The translations under genes were made by a program, and so were the position numbers. Below the pieces are notes generated by a model. That model was given only the letters and a program-made list of their open reading frames with translations. It was not told where the DNA came from and did not search any database. Positions 37,301-49,489 of a stretch of 64,000 nt of DNA are shown piece by piece. Source of the stretch: Bugulina stolonifera (taxonomy: Eukaryota > Bryozoa > Gymnolaemata > Cheilostomatida > Bugulidae); assembly GCA_935421135.1 (NCBI GenBank), contig OW285196.1:13203001-13267000 (forward strand). The letters run 5' to 3'. The stretch's first letter is position 1; every line of letters starts with the position of its first letter.

Positions 37301-40300
37301 AACAGATAAAGTAATAGAGTACCTACCTCAGCAGTGTATAGTCTTGTGGTAGACAATGTGAACCATTATTATTATCAATAAGATGACCTATATCCACAGA
37401 ACATGGATCTATTTGTGGAACTACATTTAGAGCTGCCCAGCACCACAATATCTCCAGCACAAATCCAGTTAATTGCGCCGATAGAATTGACAATCGGAAA
37501 TAACGTACCTACAATAATAAAAGATGCAAAGGTTCGTGACATTGCGGCTTACTCAACAATAATTGGCTAAGGTAAACTACCAATATTACGCCAACAATTA
37601 ATTGGGTCAGCTGGGCTAGCAGCCAATAATTATCATACATTCATGTACACGCACACGCATAGTTGAAGCACACACCTTGCACTGTCAGAAAAACCGTATG
37701 GTTGTAGATTGGGTGCTAACTTAGCCGATTTACTGTTAATGAACCAACACGATGTTAGAAGGGCTGGAACCCATGCTACGCAGAACATAATATCTACTAA
37801 GAATACATTTGTAGTAAAGAGTGAATGAACATGTGTTCCAATATCTTACCTCATGCTCAACAAATCTGATTTTAGCAAACTGATACGGCATGATAGCAAA
37901 CAGGGCCCCTAAGGCTACAGTGACCATTAGGAAGGTATCACCAATGTATCGGAAGTCATTAGTCACATGACTTTTCACTGACGTACTTACGATAAACGCA
38001 ACGAGAACCTAAAAGTGAAGAATTGCCAGTTGTGTAGATGCAATGGAAATTATGCCTAGTATATGACTAGTATGTCCTAAAAATTTCAAACTTAAAGCAA
38101 GAAAAACTTATGGGAGATAACACTGTCACGAAGAACACTCGGATCGATTGAAATTAATATGTATGTACAATATACAGTGTATGTGTGCGTGTATATGTGA
38201 CTTACAGTTACAAGTAGTAGAGTTCCTTTAAACAGAGTAAGCAAACTAATGAGGGCGTTCACTTGCTTTCTACCAAACAGCGTAATAATGTTTAGAACCC
38301 AGCAAAAGAATGGCGTGACCTTTAAAGCACTGTGTATAGAAAAAAGGCATCATGTACATTTACGGTTACGTGATAGATAATAATTGTAGAGTCACCAACA
38401 TTTAGTTTGTTTTATTCCAACAACTGAAACTGAAGGCAGATCTAAAAATAGTAACCATGTAGCAAGCAGTAGCACCTGTACTAAACTACAGAAAGCACAG
38501 CTAGTATAGGTAAAGCACTTTTTGACTAGTTTAGCCTAGACTACTAGACAACATTCCTTAGCCTAAAATGACTTATTTTACCCACATTTAATCTCATGAA
38601 AAGTTTTCTTATCTCTATTTCCTATTTCCTATTCATTTAATCTCTGCAAAACTTTTGTCTACTACACTACTGGTTGTAAGCATTATTGTTATACATGTAC
38701 AATGTAGACAACCACAGTTGTATCATGAACAAATCAACAATGGCAGAACTAATAAAGTTGCTGCTGTCTTTTAATGCAATTCTAACATATGCTAACCATA
38801 GAGTTATCTTCCCTTGATAACTCTATGAAAACCTACCTACCTGCTAATGTGAAATACTTGGGCAATAGCCTGACTTCCCGCCAGAGAGTAACTAATATCT
38901 AATGAGACATAGAGACACACCATATGGAGCACAAAGGCATAGCTGAGAATTGTGGGTAAGAAATACTTTCCCAGCATGTATATGTTAACTTGTGGCTCCA
39001 CGTCTACAAATATGAAAACATGAAACACATAATATGTACAGATATGGAAACACATTGTATGCATATTGGACATGGAAACACGTGGTATATGCAGCCTATA
39101 TGGAAACACATGATATAGTACAGATAAGGAAACATATAATATGTACAAATATGGAAACATATTGTGTATAGACAGGGAAACACATTATATATGCAACCTA
39201 TTAAGCGTGTTAGTTAGTCAGTCTTTTGTCTGATTCACCTGCAGAGCACTTGCTGGACTCATTCAGCTCCACTGTGTGGATGCATGCTTGCATATACGTT
39301 TAAAGAAGCAAGTTATCCCAAATTCAATTTTGATTGGTATAAACAATTTCATAAACATACATATACATGTATATCATAGTAGAAAACTAACTTCAAATTT
39401 TTCTTTGAAAAATATAAGGTAATTGTTGTATGTGTAATATGAAACATGCGCAATTCAGTAAAACAATACTGTAGAGTAGTGGTAAAATTCAAGTGTTATA
39501 GTAGAATTCAGTAGCATTCTGTCATTTGACCACAACGTACCAGTTGAATCTGTTGTATTAGCAAATGGATTATTCTCATCAACCTCTTCATCACTAGAAG
39601 ACTCATTTGTATCATTAGATGGAGAAGACATCAATGCTATTCTATCATACTTGTCTCTTTCCTTTTTCTACAGTTAAATGATAAAACTCAAAACTGCTAT
39701 GCATGACAGAAATTAGAAGTGAAAGCATGTATGGGTTACATATGGTACTTGACTGTAATGAGTCATGTTGCTTGACCCTGACCACGAGATCAAGCAACTA
39801 GCAAGAGAAGTCCCATATGCCACCTGCTAGATCAGGGACTCAAGTGCGTACTGTGTACAATATTATATGCCCTACATGTACATACTGTATATATAATATA
39901 CAGGTATATGCATGTACATACATGTGTAGAGTATATACAGTGTACATGTACATACTGTATATATAATATACAGGTATATGCATGTACATACATGTGTAGA
40001 GTATATACAGTGTACATGTACATACTGTATATATAATATACAGGTATATGCATGTACATACATGTGTAGAGTATATACAGTGTACATGTACATACTGTAT
40101 ATATAATATACAGGTATATGCATGTACATACATGTGTAGAGTATATACAGTGTACATGTACATACTGTATATATAATATACAGGTATATGCATGTACATA
40201 CATGTGTAGAGTATATACAGTGTACATGTACATACTGTATATATAATATACAGGTATATGCATGTACATACATGTGTAGAGTATATACAGTGTACATGTA

Positions 40301-43300
40301 CATGTATATAATATTATTCTAATTTACATGTAGTGAAATGGGAATGAATAAACGCTAGGCAATGGTGGGATACTGCCTTAACTTCTAATTGTACAATACT
40401 GCACTCATCAGTTGTAACAAGAATGATCCGTCTTGTATGCTGCTAAAGTACCAGCAGATGAGTAGTGAGAAGACATTTCCCCATTGACACTATCAGGTCA
40501 ATCAGTAGATGACTAATGCTAGACATTTTGGATATACAATCACAAAGTCATGCTGCGGCACCTAGATGTATGTGATGGGCGGGTTGCATAAAAGAGAATA
40601 TGGATAGTAGCATACCCACACCAATGCATACGTTGACACATCGCATGGTGGTACAACTAGAGTAGTGCTGAACAAGAACAAGACTAGTTATAACTTCCAA
40701 CGCATGACATTTATGCAGACAATCTTATTAATTCATATGTGAAGAAGATAGAGTATCACAATTACATGTATGTGTAATATTGTAATGGTACAGGACATTT
40801 GTATACGACTTCAGCTACCCGGATAAACCTCATAGCACCTTAAGTGCCTAGTAGTTGCCACAGCACTACTCATCTAACATTCGTACTCTCATACCTAGCT
40901 GCTCGTCTACTCATACTCAACTATATTGCATGTCTAAACCATTCATTTAATGTCTACACACGTGTATCTATGTGTTTATATCCATTCTACTTAACTACAT
41001 GTATATACCATTGTACATTCATGTATGGCAATTACTGAGTCTTATGGTACCTTTTATACCCATGTAAAGAGGCCCGACCTCTCAGAAATACTTGATATTG
41101 ATTTTGCATAAGATTTAGATGATTTTAAGCATCTTTTCTCAAACCTGACCTATTTTGGGTCGGCCATTGGGCTTCCGGCTGCCATATTGTTGCACAATTC
41201 CCGGACGACACTACGTCGTCTTTTTATGACACTACGTTGGCCTTTTTACCGGAACTTCCTCCAGAAGTTCTATTACTATATAACGGGCATTGTTTTTCTA
41301 TTTGTTGTCTCAGTTCATGCTTGGATCTCAATAAAGACACATCTATACTTATATACAGAAACTTTCACTTCGTAGCTAGGTCATTCTAGTTGTTAAGGTC
41401 CTCGACCTTGCAACACGAACTTCCTACTAGGTCGGATCACTCTCTTTCTTAGTATAGCAAACAAGCATTGACTCGGGATCATATGGGTCATCTTTGGTAG
41501 TTATTTCACTACTAGTACCTGTTAATTTTTCATTTAATGAGAAGGCTTGCACCACTCATAGGCACTTCATTTGGACGACAGTACCAAAACCCAAAAACCA
41601 TTACAATATAAAGTCTAGGTTAGGAAGAATTATTGCCGACACATAAAACACAAGCGGAGAAAAAATTTCCTAAAGCTTATTATAGTAAGACATCAAATAA
41701 AATCTCTGGTTGGTGACAACCACACTAACCAGCACTGTATCGTTGCCTTCTGCAGGTTCACCCTGTATTTGTATAGCTACTAGCTTTTGGAGAGCATCAG
41801 TCATGGAATATACTGCTATGCTCTGTAAGAGAGGATAATCACATTATATGCTTTGCAAAAATAGATTTACCTAAGAATATTTATGTAAAACTCCCGCTAA
41901 GGGTTAATATCATATAATAAGAGCAGATCTGCATCATATCATATGTAGGAGTAAATCTGCAGCATATCACATGTAAGCGCAGATCTGCAGCATATCACAT
42001 GCAACAGCAGATCTGCAGCGTATCACATGCAAGAGTAAATCTGGAGCATATCATACGAAAGAGTATAGATTTGCAGCACATTGATCATTGGGAGAAAACA
42101 GAAAGTGAGACTGCTAGTTACTGTTGAATGACATAAACACATAGGCTACATGTACGTGTAGAGGAATAGTAAGCTATGTGTATGTGTAGAGGAATAGTAA
42201 GCTACATGTATGTGTAGAGGAATAGTAAGCTACATGTACGTGTAGAGGAATAGTAAGCTACATGTACGTGTAGAGGAATAGTAAGCTACATGTACGTGTA
42301 GAGGAATAGTAAGCTACATGTATGTGTAGAGGAATAGTAAGCTACATGTATGTGTAGAGGAATAGTAAGCTACATGTACGTGTAGAGGAATAGTAAGCTA
42401 CATGTACGTGTAGAGGAATAGTAAGCTACATGTATGTGTAGAGGAATAGTAAGCTATATGTATGTGTAGAGGAATAGTAAGCTACATGTATGTGTAGAGG
42501 AATAGTAAGCTACATGTATGTGTAGAGGAATAGTAAGCTATATGTATGTGTAGAGGAATAGTAAGCTACATGTACGTGTAGAGGAATAGTAAGCTATATG
42601 TATGTGTAGAGGAATAGTAAGCTATATGTATGTGTAGAGGAATAGTAAGCTACATGTACGTGTAGAGGAATAGTAAGCTATATGTACGTGTAGAGGAATA
42701 GTAAGCTACATGTACGTGTAGAGGAATAGTAAGCTATATGTATGTGTAGAGGAATAGTAAGCTACATGTACGTGTAGAGGAATAGTAAGCTATATGTATG
42801 TGTAGAGGAATAGTAAGCTATATGTATGTGTAGAGGAATAGTAAGCTACATGTACGTGTAGAGGAATAGTAAGCTATATGTATGTGTAGAGGAATAGTAA
42901 GCTATATGTATGTGTAGAGGAATAGTAAGCTACATGTACGTGTAGAGGAATAGTAAGCTATATGTATGTGTAGAGGAATAGTAAGCTATATGTATGTGTA
43001 GAGGAATAGTAAGCTACATGTACGTGTAGAGGAATAGTAAGCTATATGTATGTGTAGAGGAATAGTAAGCTACATGTACGTGTAGAGGAATAGTAAGCTA
43101 TATGTATGTGTAGAGGAATAGTAAGCTATATGTATGTGTAGAGGAATAGTAAGCTACATGTACGTGTAGAGGAATAGTAAGCTACATGTATGTGTAGAGG
43201 AATAGTAAGCTATATGTATGTGTAGAGGAATAGTAAGCTATGTGTATGTGTAGAGGAATAGTAAGCTACATGTATGTGTAGAGGAATAGTAAGCTACATG

Positions 43301-46300
43301 TACGTGTAGAGGAATAGTAAGCTATATGTATGTGTAGAGGAATAGTAAGCTATATGTATGTGTAGAGGAATAGTAAGCTACATGTACGTGTAGAGGAATA
43401 GTAAGCTATATGTATGTGTAGAGGAATAGTAAGCTATATGTATGTGTAGAGGAATAGTAAGCTACATGTACGTGTAGAGGAATAGTAAGCTACATGTATG
43501 TGTAGAGGAATAGTAAGCTATATGTATGTGTAGAGGAATAGTAAGCTATATGTATGTGTAGAGGAATAGTAAGCTATATGTATGTGTAGAGGAATAGTAA
43601 GCTACATGTACGTGTAGAGGAATAGTAAGCTATATGTATGTGTAGAGGAATAGTAAGCTATATGTATGTGTAGAGGAATAGTAAGCTACATGTACGTGTA
43701 GAGGAATAGTAAGCTACATGTATGTGTAGAGGAATAGTAAGCTATATGTATGTGTAGAGGAATAGTAAGCTATGTGTATGTGTAGAGGAATAGTAAGCTA
43801 CATGTACGTGTAGAGGAATAGTAAGCTATATGTATGTGTAGAGGAATAGTAAGCTACATGTATGTGTAGAGGAATAGTAAGCTATATGTATGTGTAGAGG
43901 AATAGTAAGCTATATGTATGTGTAGAGGAATAGTAAGCTATATGTATGTGTAGAGGAATAGTAAGCTATATGTATGTGTAGAGGAATAGTAAGCTATATG
44001 TATGTGTAGAGGAATAGTAAGCTACATGTACGTGTAGAGGAATAGTAAGCTATATGTATGTGTAGAGGAATAGTAAGCTATATGTATGTGTAGAGGAATA
44101 GTAAGCTACATGTACGTGTAGAGGAATAGTAAGCTACATGTATGTGTAGAGGAATAGTAAGCTATATGTATGTGTAGAGGAATAGTAAGCTATGTGTATG
44201 TGTAGAGGAATAGTAAGCTACATGTACGTGTAGAGGAATAGTAAGCTATATGTATGTGTAGAGGAATAGTAAGCTATATGTATGTGTAGAGGAATAGTAA
44301 GCTACATGTACGTGTAGAGGAATAGTAAGCTATATGTATGTGTAGAGGAATAGTAAGCTATATGTATGTGTAGAGGAATAGTAAGCTACATGTACGTGTA
44401 GAGGAATAGTAAGCTATATGTATGTGTAGAGGAATAGTAAGCTACATGTACGTGTAGAGGAATAGTAAGCTATATGTATGTGTAGAGGAATAGTAAGCTA
44501 TATGTATGTGTAGAGGAATAGTAAGCTACATGTACGTGTAGAGGAATAGTAAGCTACATGTATGTGTAGAGGAATAGTAAGCTATATGTATGTGTAGAGG
44601 AATAGTAAGCTACATGTACGTGTAGAGGAATAGTAAGCTATATGTATGTGTAGAGGAATAGTAAGCTATATGTATGTGTAGAGGAATAGTAAGCTACATG
44701 TACGTGTAGAGGAATAGTAAGCTATATGTACGTGTAGAGGAATAGTAAGCTATATGTATGTGTAGAGGAATAGTAAGCTACATGTATGTGTAGAGGAATA
44801 GTAAGCTACATGTATGTGTAGAGGAATAGTAAGCTATATGTATGTGTAGAGGAATAGTAAGCTATATGTATGTGTAGAGGAATAGTAAGCTATATGTATG
44901 TGTAGAGGAATAGTAAGCTATATGTATGTGTAGAGGAATAGTAAGCTACATGTATGTGTAGAGGAATAGTAAGCTACATGTATGTGTAGAGGAATAGTAA
45001 GCTACATGTATGTGTAGAGGAATAGTAAGCTACATGTATGTGTAGAGGAATAGTAAGCTACATGTACGTGTAGAGGAATAGTAAGCTACATGTATGTGTA
45101 GAGGAATAGTAAGCTATATGTACGTGTAGAGGAATAGTAAGCTACATGTATGTGTAGAGGAATAGTAAGCTACATGTATGTGTAGAGGAATAGTAAGCTA
45201 CATGTATGTGTAGAGGAATAGTAAGCTATATGTACGTGTAGAGGAATAGTAAGCTACATGTACGTGTAGAGGAATAGTAAGCTACATGTATGTGTAGAGG
45301 AATAGTAAGCTATATGTATGTGTAGAGGAATAGTAAGCTACATGTACGTGTAGAGGAATAGTAAGCTACATGTACGTGTAGAGGAATAGTAAGCTACATG
45401 TACGTGTAGAGGAATAGTAAGCTACATGTATGTGTAGAGGAATAGTAAGCTACATGTATGTGTAGAGGAATAGTAAGCTATATGTATGTGTAGAGGAATA
45501 GTAAGCTACATGTATGTGTAGAGGAATAGTAAGCTACATGTATGTGTAGAGGAATAGTAAGCTACATGTACGTGTAGAGGAATAGTAAGCTACATGTATG
45601 TGTAGAGGAATAGTAAGCTACATGTATGTGTAGAGGAATAGTAAGCTATATGTATGTGTAGAGGAATAGTAAGCTATATGTATGTGTAGAGGAATAGTAA
45701 GCTATATGTATGTGTAGAGGAATAGTAAGCTATATGTATGTGTAGAGGAATAGTAAGCTATATGTATGTGTAGAGGAATAGTAAGCTACATGTACGTGTA
45801 GAGGAATAGTAAGCTATATGTATGTGTAGAGGAATAGTAGGCTATATGTATGTGTAGAGGAATAGTAAGCTACATGTACGTGTAGAGGAATAGTAAGCTA
45901 TATGTATGTGTAGAGGAATAGTAAGCTATATGTATGTGTAGAGGAATAGTAAGCTATATGTATGTGTAGAGGAATAGTAAGCTATATGTATGTGTAGAGG
46001 AATAGTAAGCTATATGTATGTGTAGAGGAATAGTAAGCTACATGTATGTGTAGAGGAATAGTAAGCTATATGTATGTGTAGAGGAATAGTAAGCTACATG
46101 TATGTGTAGAGGAATAGTAAGCTACATGTACGTGTAGAGGAATAGTAAGCTACATGTATGTGTAGAGGAATAGTAAGCTACATGTATGTGTAGAGGAATA
46201 GTAAGCTACATGTATGTGTAGAGGAATAGTAAGCTATATGTATGTGTAGAGGAATAGTAAGCTACATGTATGTGTAGAGGAATAGTAAGCTACATGTATG

Positions 46301-48368
46301 TGTAGAGGAATAGTAAGCTACATGTATGTGTAGAGGAATAGTAAGCTACATGTATGTGTAGAGGAATAGTAAGCTATATGTATGTGTAGAGGAATAGTAA
46401 GCTACATGTATGTGTAGAGGAATAGTAAGCTATATGTATGTGTAGAGGAATAGTAAGCTATATGTATGTGTAGAGGAATAGTAAGCTATATGTATGTGTA
46501 GAGGAATAGTAAGCTATATGTATGTGTAGAGGAATAGTAAGCTATATGTATGTGTAGAGGAATAGTAAGCTACATGTACGTGTAGAGGAATAGTAAGCTA
46601 TATGTATGTGTAGAGGAATAGTAAGCTATATGTATGTGTAGAGGAATAGTAAGCTACATGTACGTGTAGAGGAATAGTAAGCTACATGTATGTGTAGAGG
46701 AATAGTAAGCTATATGTATGTGTAGAGGAATAGTAAGCTATGTGTATGTGTAGAGGAATAGTAAGCTACATGTACGTGTAGAGGAATAGTAAGCTATATG
46801 TATGTGTAGAGGAATAGTAAGCTATATGTATGTGTAGAGGAATAGTAAGCTACATGTACGTGTAGAGGAATAGTAAGCTATATGTATGTGTAGAGGAATA
46901 GTAAGCTACATGTACGTGTAGAGGAATAGTAAGCTATATGTATGTGTAGAGGAATAGTAAGCTATATGTATGTGTAGAGGAATAGTAAGCTACATGTACG
47001 TGTAGAGGAATAGTAAGCTACATGTATGTGTAGAGGAATAGTAAGCTATATGTATGTGTAGAGGAATAGTAAGCTATGTGTATGTGTAGAGGAATAGTAA
47101 GCTACATGTATGTGTAGAGGAATAGTAAGCTATATGTACGTGTAGAGGAATAGTAAGCTACATGTATGTGTAGAGGAATAGTAAGCTACATGTACGTGTA
47201 GAGGAATAGTAAGCTATATGTATGTGTAGAGGAATAGTAAGCTATATGTATGTGTAGAGGAATAGTAAGCTACATGTACGTGTAGAGGAATAGTAAGCTA
47301 TATGTACGTGTAGAGGAATAGTAAGCTATATGTATGTGTAGAGGAATAGTAAGCTACATGTACGTGTAGAGGAATAGTAAGCTATATGTATGTGTAGAGG
47401 AATAGTAAGCTATATGTATGTGTAGAGGAATAGTAAGCTACATGTACGTGTAGAGGAATAGTAAGCTACATGTATGTGTAGAGGAATAGTAAGCTATATG
47501 TATGTGTAGAGGAATAGTAAGCTATGTGTATGTGTAGAGGAATAGTAAGCTACATGTATGTGTAGAGGAATAGTAAGCTATATGTATGTGTAGAGGAATA
47601 GTAAGCTACATGTATGTGTAGAGGAATAGTAAGCTATATGTATGTGTAGAGGAATAGTAAGCTATATGTACGTGTAGAGGAATAGTAAGCTACATGTATG
47701 TGTAGAGGAATAGTAAGCTACATGTATGTGTAGAGGAATAGTAAGCTATATGTATGTGTAGAGGAATAGTAAGCTACATGTATGTGTAGAGGAATAGTAA
47801 GCTACATGTATGTGTAGAGGAATAGTAAGCTATATGTATGTGTAGAGGAATAGTAAGCTACATGTATGTGTAGAGGAATAGTAAGCTACATGTACGTGTA
47901 GAGGAATAGTAAGCTACATGTATGTGTAGAGGAATAGTAAGCTACATGTACGTGTAGAGGAATAGTAAGCTATGTGTACGTGTAGAGGAATAGTAAGCTA
48001 TATGTATGTGTAGAGGAATAGTAAGCTACATGTATGTGTAGAGGAATAGTAAGCTACATGTATGTGTAGAGGAATAGTAAGCTACATGTATGTGTAGAGG
48101 AATAGTAAGCTACATGTACGTGTAGAGGAATAGTAAGCTACATGTATGTGTAGAGGAATAGTAAGCTACATGTACGTGTAGAGGAATAGTAAGCTACGTG
48201 TATGTGTAGAGGAATAGTAAGCTACATGTATGTGTAGAGGAATAGTAAGCTACATGTATGTGTAGAGGAATAGTAAGCTACATGTACGTGTAGAGGAATA
48301 GTAAGCTTACAACACTGCAAGTAGGTGTATTTATTCGACCAGCAGCCATTTTGAGAATCTGTGTCCAT
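34384..48368 (-). CDS. TMEM104-like multi-pass membrane protein, copy B (exons 2-3 not present)
   Basis: Exon 1 (48368-48311) reads MDTDSQNGCWSNKYTYLQC and matches copy A exon 1 in length (58 bases) and sequence. Exons 4-14 are at 41822-41730, 39667-39541, 39003-38841, 38329-38206, 38008-37850, 37508-37327, 37142-37100, 36409-36295, 35594-35452, 35116-35013 and 34519-34384, all in phase and open, with the same lengths as A except one codon fewer in exon 6. Exons 2 and 3 (42 and 74 bases in A and C, carrying the GTGxLGLP segment) are absent; the gap is filled by a 6.2 kb satellite. Joining exon 1 directly to exon 4 creates an immediate TAG. Copy B is therefore a 5'-damaged gene, uses an internal start (a Met lies 5 residues into exon 4), or is misassembled. 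Clean downstream exons argue for recent damage or an assembly fault. Confidence 0.75.
35822..36089. mobile_element. MITE-like inverted-repeat element
   Basis: CATATGTGACCTCTGCTATC at the left pairs with the right end (complement CATATGTGACCCCTTCCGTC), and the next block (CAGATTCAGATATTGAGAGG) pairs with its counterpart CAGAATCTGACATCGAGAGG. It is about 270 bp and lies in intron 11 of copy B. Flanking duplication is not clear, so superfamily is left open. Confidence 0.7.
36584..36653. repeat. Small hairpin, GAAGTTGTC family
   Basis: Two 30-base arms (36584-36613 and 36624-36653) pair with one mismatch around a 10-base loop; the core is AGAAGTTGTCCTCT. Weaker pairing continues outward for about 12 bases. 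Confidence 0.88.
36919..37044. mobile_element. Possible short MITE
   Basis: ATGTTAGAATAC at 36919-36930 is exactly complementary to GTATTCTAACAT at 37033-37044, and GGAGCTAAA inside pairs with TTTAGCTCC. The 126 bp unit lies in intron 10 of copy B. No target duplication was identified. Confidence 0.5.
38797..38827. repeat. Small hairpin, CATAGAGTTATC family
   Basis: CATAGAGTTATC and GATAACTCTATG are exact complements around a 7-base loop, 14 bases before copy B exon 6 ends (minus-strand donor at 38839-38840). It could place a stem next to that donor in the transcript. Confidence 0.8.
39870..40305. repeat. 70 bp tandem repeat, 6 copies, essentially identical
   Basis: CAGGTATATGCATGTACATA recurs at 39901, 39971, 40041, 40111, 40181 and 40251 with no visible differences between copies. 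It is in intron 4 of TMEM104-like copy B. The perfect identity indicates recent expansion. The three long minus-strand frames of MYMHIPVYYIY type come from the period not being a multiple of three. Confidence 0.95.
40306..41729. other. Rest of copy B intron 4, no gene seen
   Basis: About 1.4 kb without support for exons or transposon ends on either strand. Two plus-strand frames of about 60 codons (40844-41038, 41187-41375) match nothing and have no splice context. Confidence 0.5.
41925..42075. repeat. About 31 bp tandem repeat, 5 copies
   Basis: Diverged units with core GCAGATCTGCAGCATATCAC on the plus strand, just upstream (minus-strand sense) of copy B exon 4. On the minus strand each unit reads CTGCAG followed by ATCTGCT or similar, i.e. 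an acceptor-like border. Confidence 0.8.
42143..48310. repeat. 28 bp satellite array, about 220 copies
   Basis: An uninterrupted 6.2 kb array. The unit reads GTAGAGGAATAGTAAGCTA, then YATGTAYGT, with almost all variation at the two Y positions (C or T), giving four haplotypes; CC, CT and TT are common and TC is rare. Some units carry CTATGTG in place of CTATATG. Runs of haplotypes recur in the same order, hinting at higher-order amplification. It fills the space between copy B exon 1 and exon 4 and begins four bases after the exon 1 donor GTAAG. Confidence 0.98.
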
Positions 48369-48958
48369 GGTCACGATGCTAGCCTACTAGAAATAAAAAA
48401 CTGAACTAAAACTCTCAGTTGCTCACTGCTTGGTATAGTGTGAGAGAAGTGCTCTACTATCACGTAGTAGCAGAGGATGCTATTAGTAGTACTAGAACTA
48501 ATACTATATTGCAGCACACTAGCTAGTGCATAAAAAGAATGGTATATATCTTAACAAAAGGTTCAGTATACCATATAACTGAGTAGTACTTCAGTCAGGA
48601 GCTCGGATTATGCATGTACATGTATATGCATGTATGTACTTGAGCTGTTAGTGTAGGTTTAAATCGTAACATTGTAAATATAAAACATACATTTATTTAT
48701 AGACTTACTATAAGATAACAAGACATAATAGTGTTACATCTGCATTCTACAAACAGTTCAGAGCATTCAACAAGAGAGAGGGAACGACTTCTGGATTGAA
48801 AAAATAAGCAGTGCTGTATGCGCGGTTACTTGGGTAGAGGGAAGTGAATATACCGAACTGTCATCTGCTGCCTGCGTCTAGTAACTAATAGTTTTGGTAC
48901 AGTAGTAGATATAAGAGGAATGTGCCCTATTGGAAAATTAAGAATAGTTAACTCTTAC

Positions 48959-49085
48959 CCTGAGATGAATGTACATGTGTTGATGTATCAACTGATGATC
49001 ACAGAATTCTAGTGTATTCTTTAGCAAGTAGTTTGTATTGATCAGATACAGTTGCATTGGCTCCCTAACACCCTGGATTTGACTA
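48959..49085 (-). CDS. Orphan exon candidate
   Basis: On the minus strand an acceptor (CACTTTCAG) is followed by a frame open for 42 codons, including REPMQLYLINTNYLLKNTL, ending at a donor (AGG then GTAAGAG). It resembles no family I can name. It lies upstream of copy B exon 1, so it could be a 5' exon of copy B or chance. Confidence 0.2.
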
Positions 49086-49250
49086 CTGAAAGTGGGTGAA
49101 GTGTACTTGTAACCATGGATACAGAAAATAAATCAAGTGACCAACAGTTGAGTGGATGTCGTTATCATAATATTGCAAGGTAGAGAGCAATAAGAGTGTA
49201 CCAAGTACCACTAACTACACACATAGTAGATTTATGTCAGATTAAAATGA

Positions 49251-49256
49251 TTTATT
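49251..49256 (-). terminator. Possible polyadenylation signal after the 49302 frame
   Basis: AATAAA on the minus strand, about 50 bases after the stop of the 49302-49489 frame. Confidence 0.35.
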
Positions 49257-49301
49257 TGGTATTGGATTTTAACCTGTTGGCAGAAAAATTAGCCATTGCA
49301 G

Positions 49302-49489
49302 TTATAAATCTGCAGTAAAGTCGATGTTATTTGGTGAGCTGTAGCAACTATCTTCAACATTGATGTCTACATGAACAATAATGGCCCAAAAATAATCAAC
49401 CAGTGGAAGAAGTAAAATCAGACCAGCAAACTGAATTCCAATTCCCAACTCAAATAGATTGGTCACGCTACAAGCAGGTGCTGTACTAG
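49302..49489 (-). CDS. Candidate terminal exon of an unidentified single-pass membrane protein
   Basis: After an acceptor (TTATTCTAG) the minus strand is open for about 62 codons to a stop, with a strong hydrophobic helix (GIGIQFAGLILLLPLVDYF) then an acidic tail (DINVEDSCYSS, ending DFTADL). A minus-strand AATAAA follows. A possible first exon (MVYMDANSSSL then GTAAGTC, about 50,109-50,077) has the wrong phase to join directly. No family recognised; it is not homologous to any exon of the TMEM104-like copies. Confidence 0.3.

Noticed and set aside
39832..40303. Three overlapping minus-strand frames of about 120-145 codons (MYMHIPVYYIY type)
   Set aside because: All frames of the 70 bp repeat are open because its sequence lacks stops; pure by-product of the repeat.
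40844..41375. Two plus-strand frames of about 60 codons
   Set aside because: Inside copy B intron 4, no recognisable sequence and no splice context.
41823..42142. Hidden exons 2 and 3 of copy B between exon 4 and the satellite
   Set aside because: I scanned for the GTGxLGLP and LTSLLFTM-type codings and found no match on the minus strand.
42143..48310. CRISPR array
   Set aside because: Direct repeats of 28 bp have CRISPR-like size but are contiguous with no spacers, in a eukaryotic intron.
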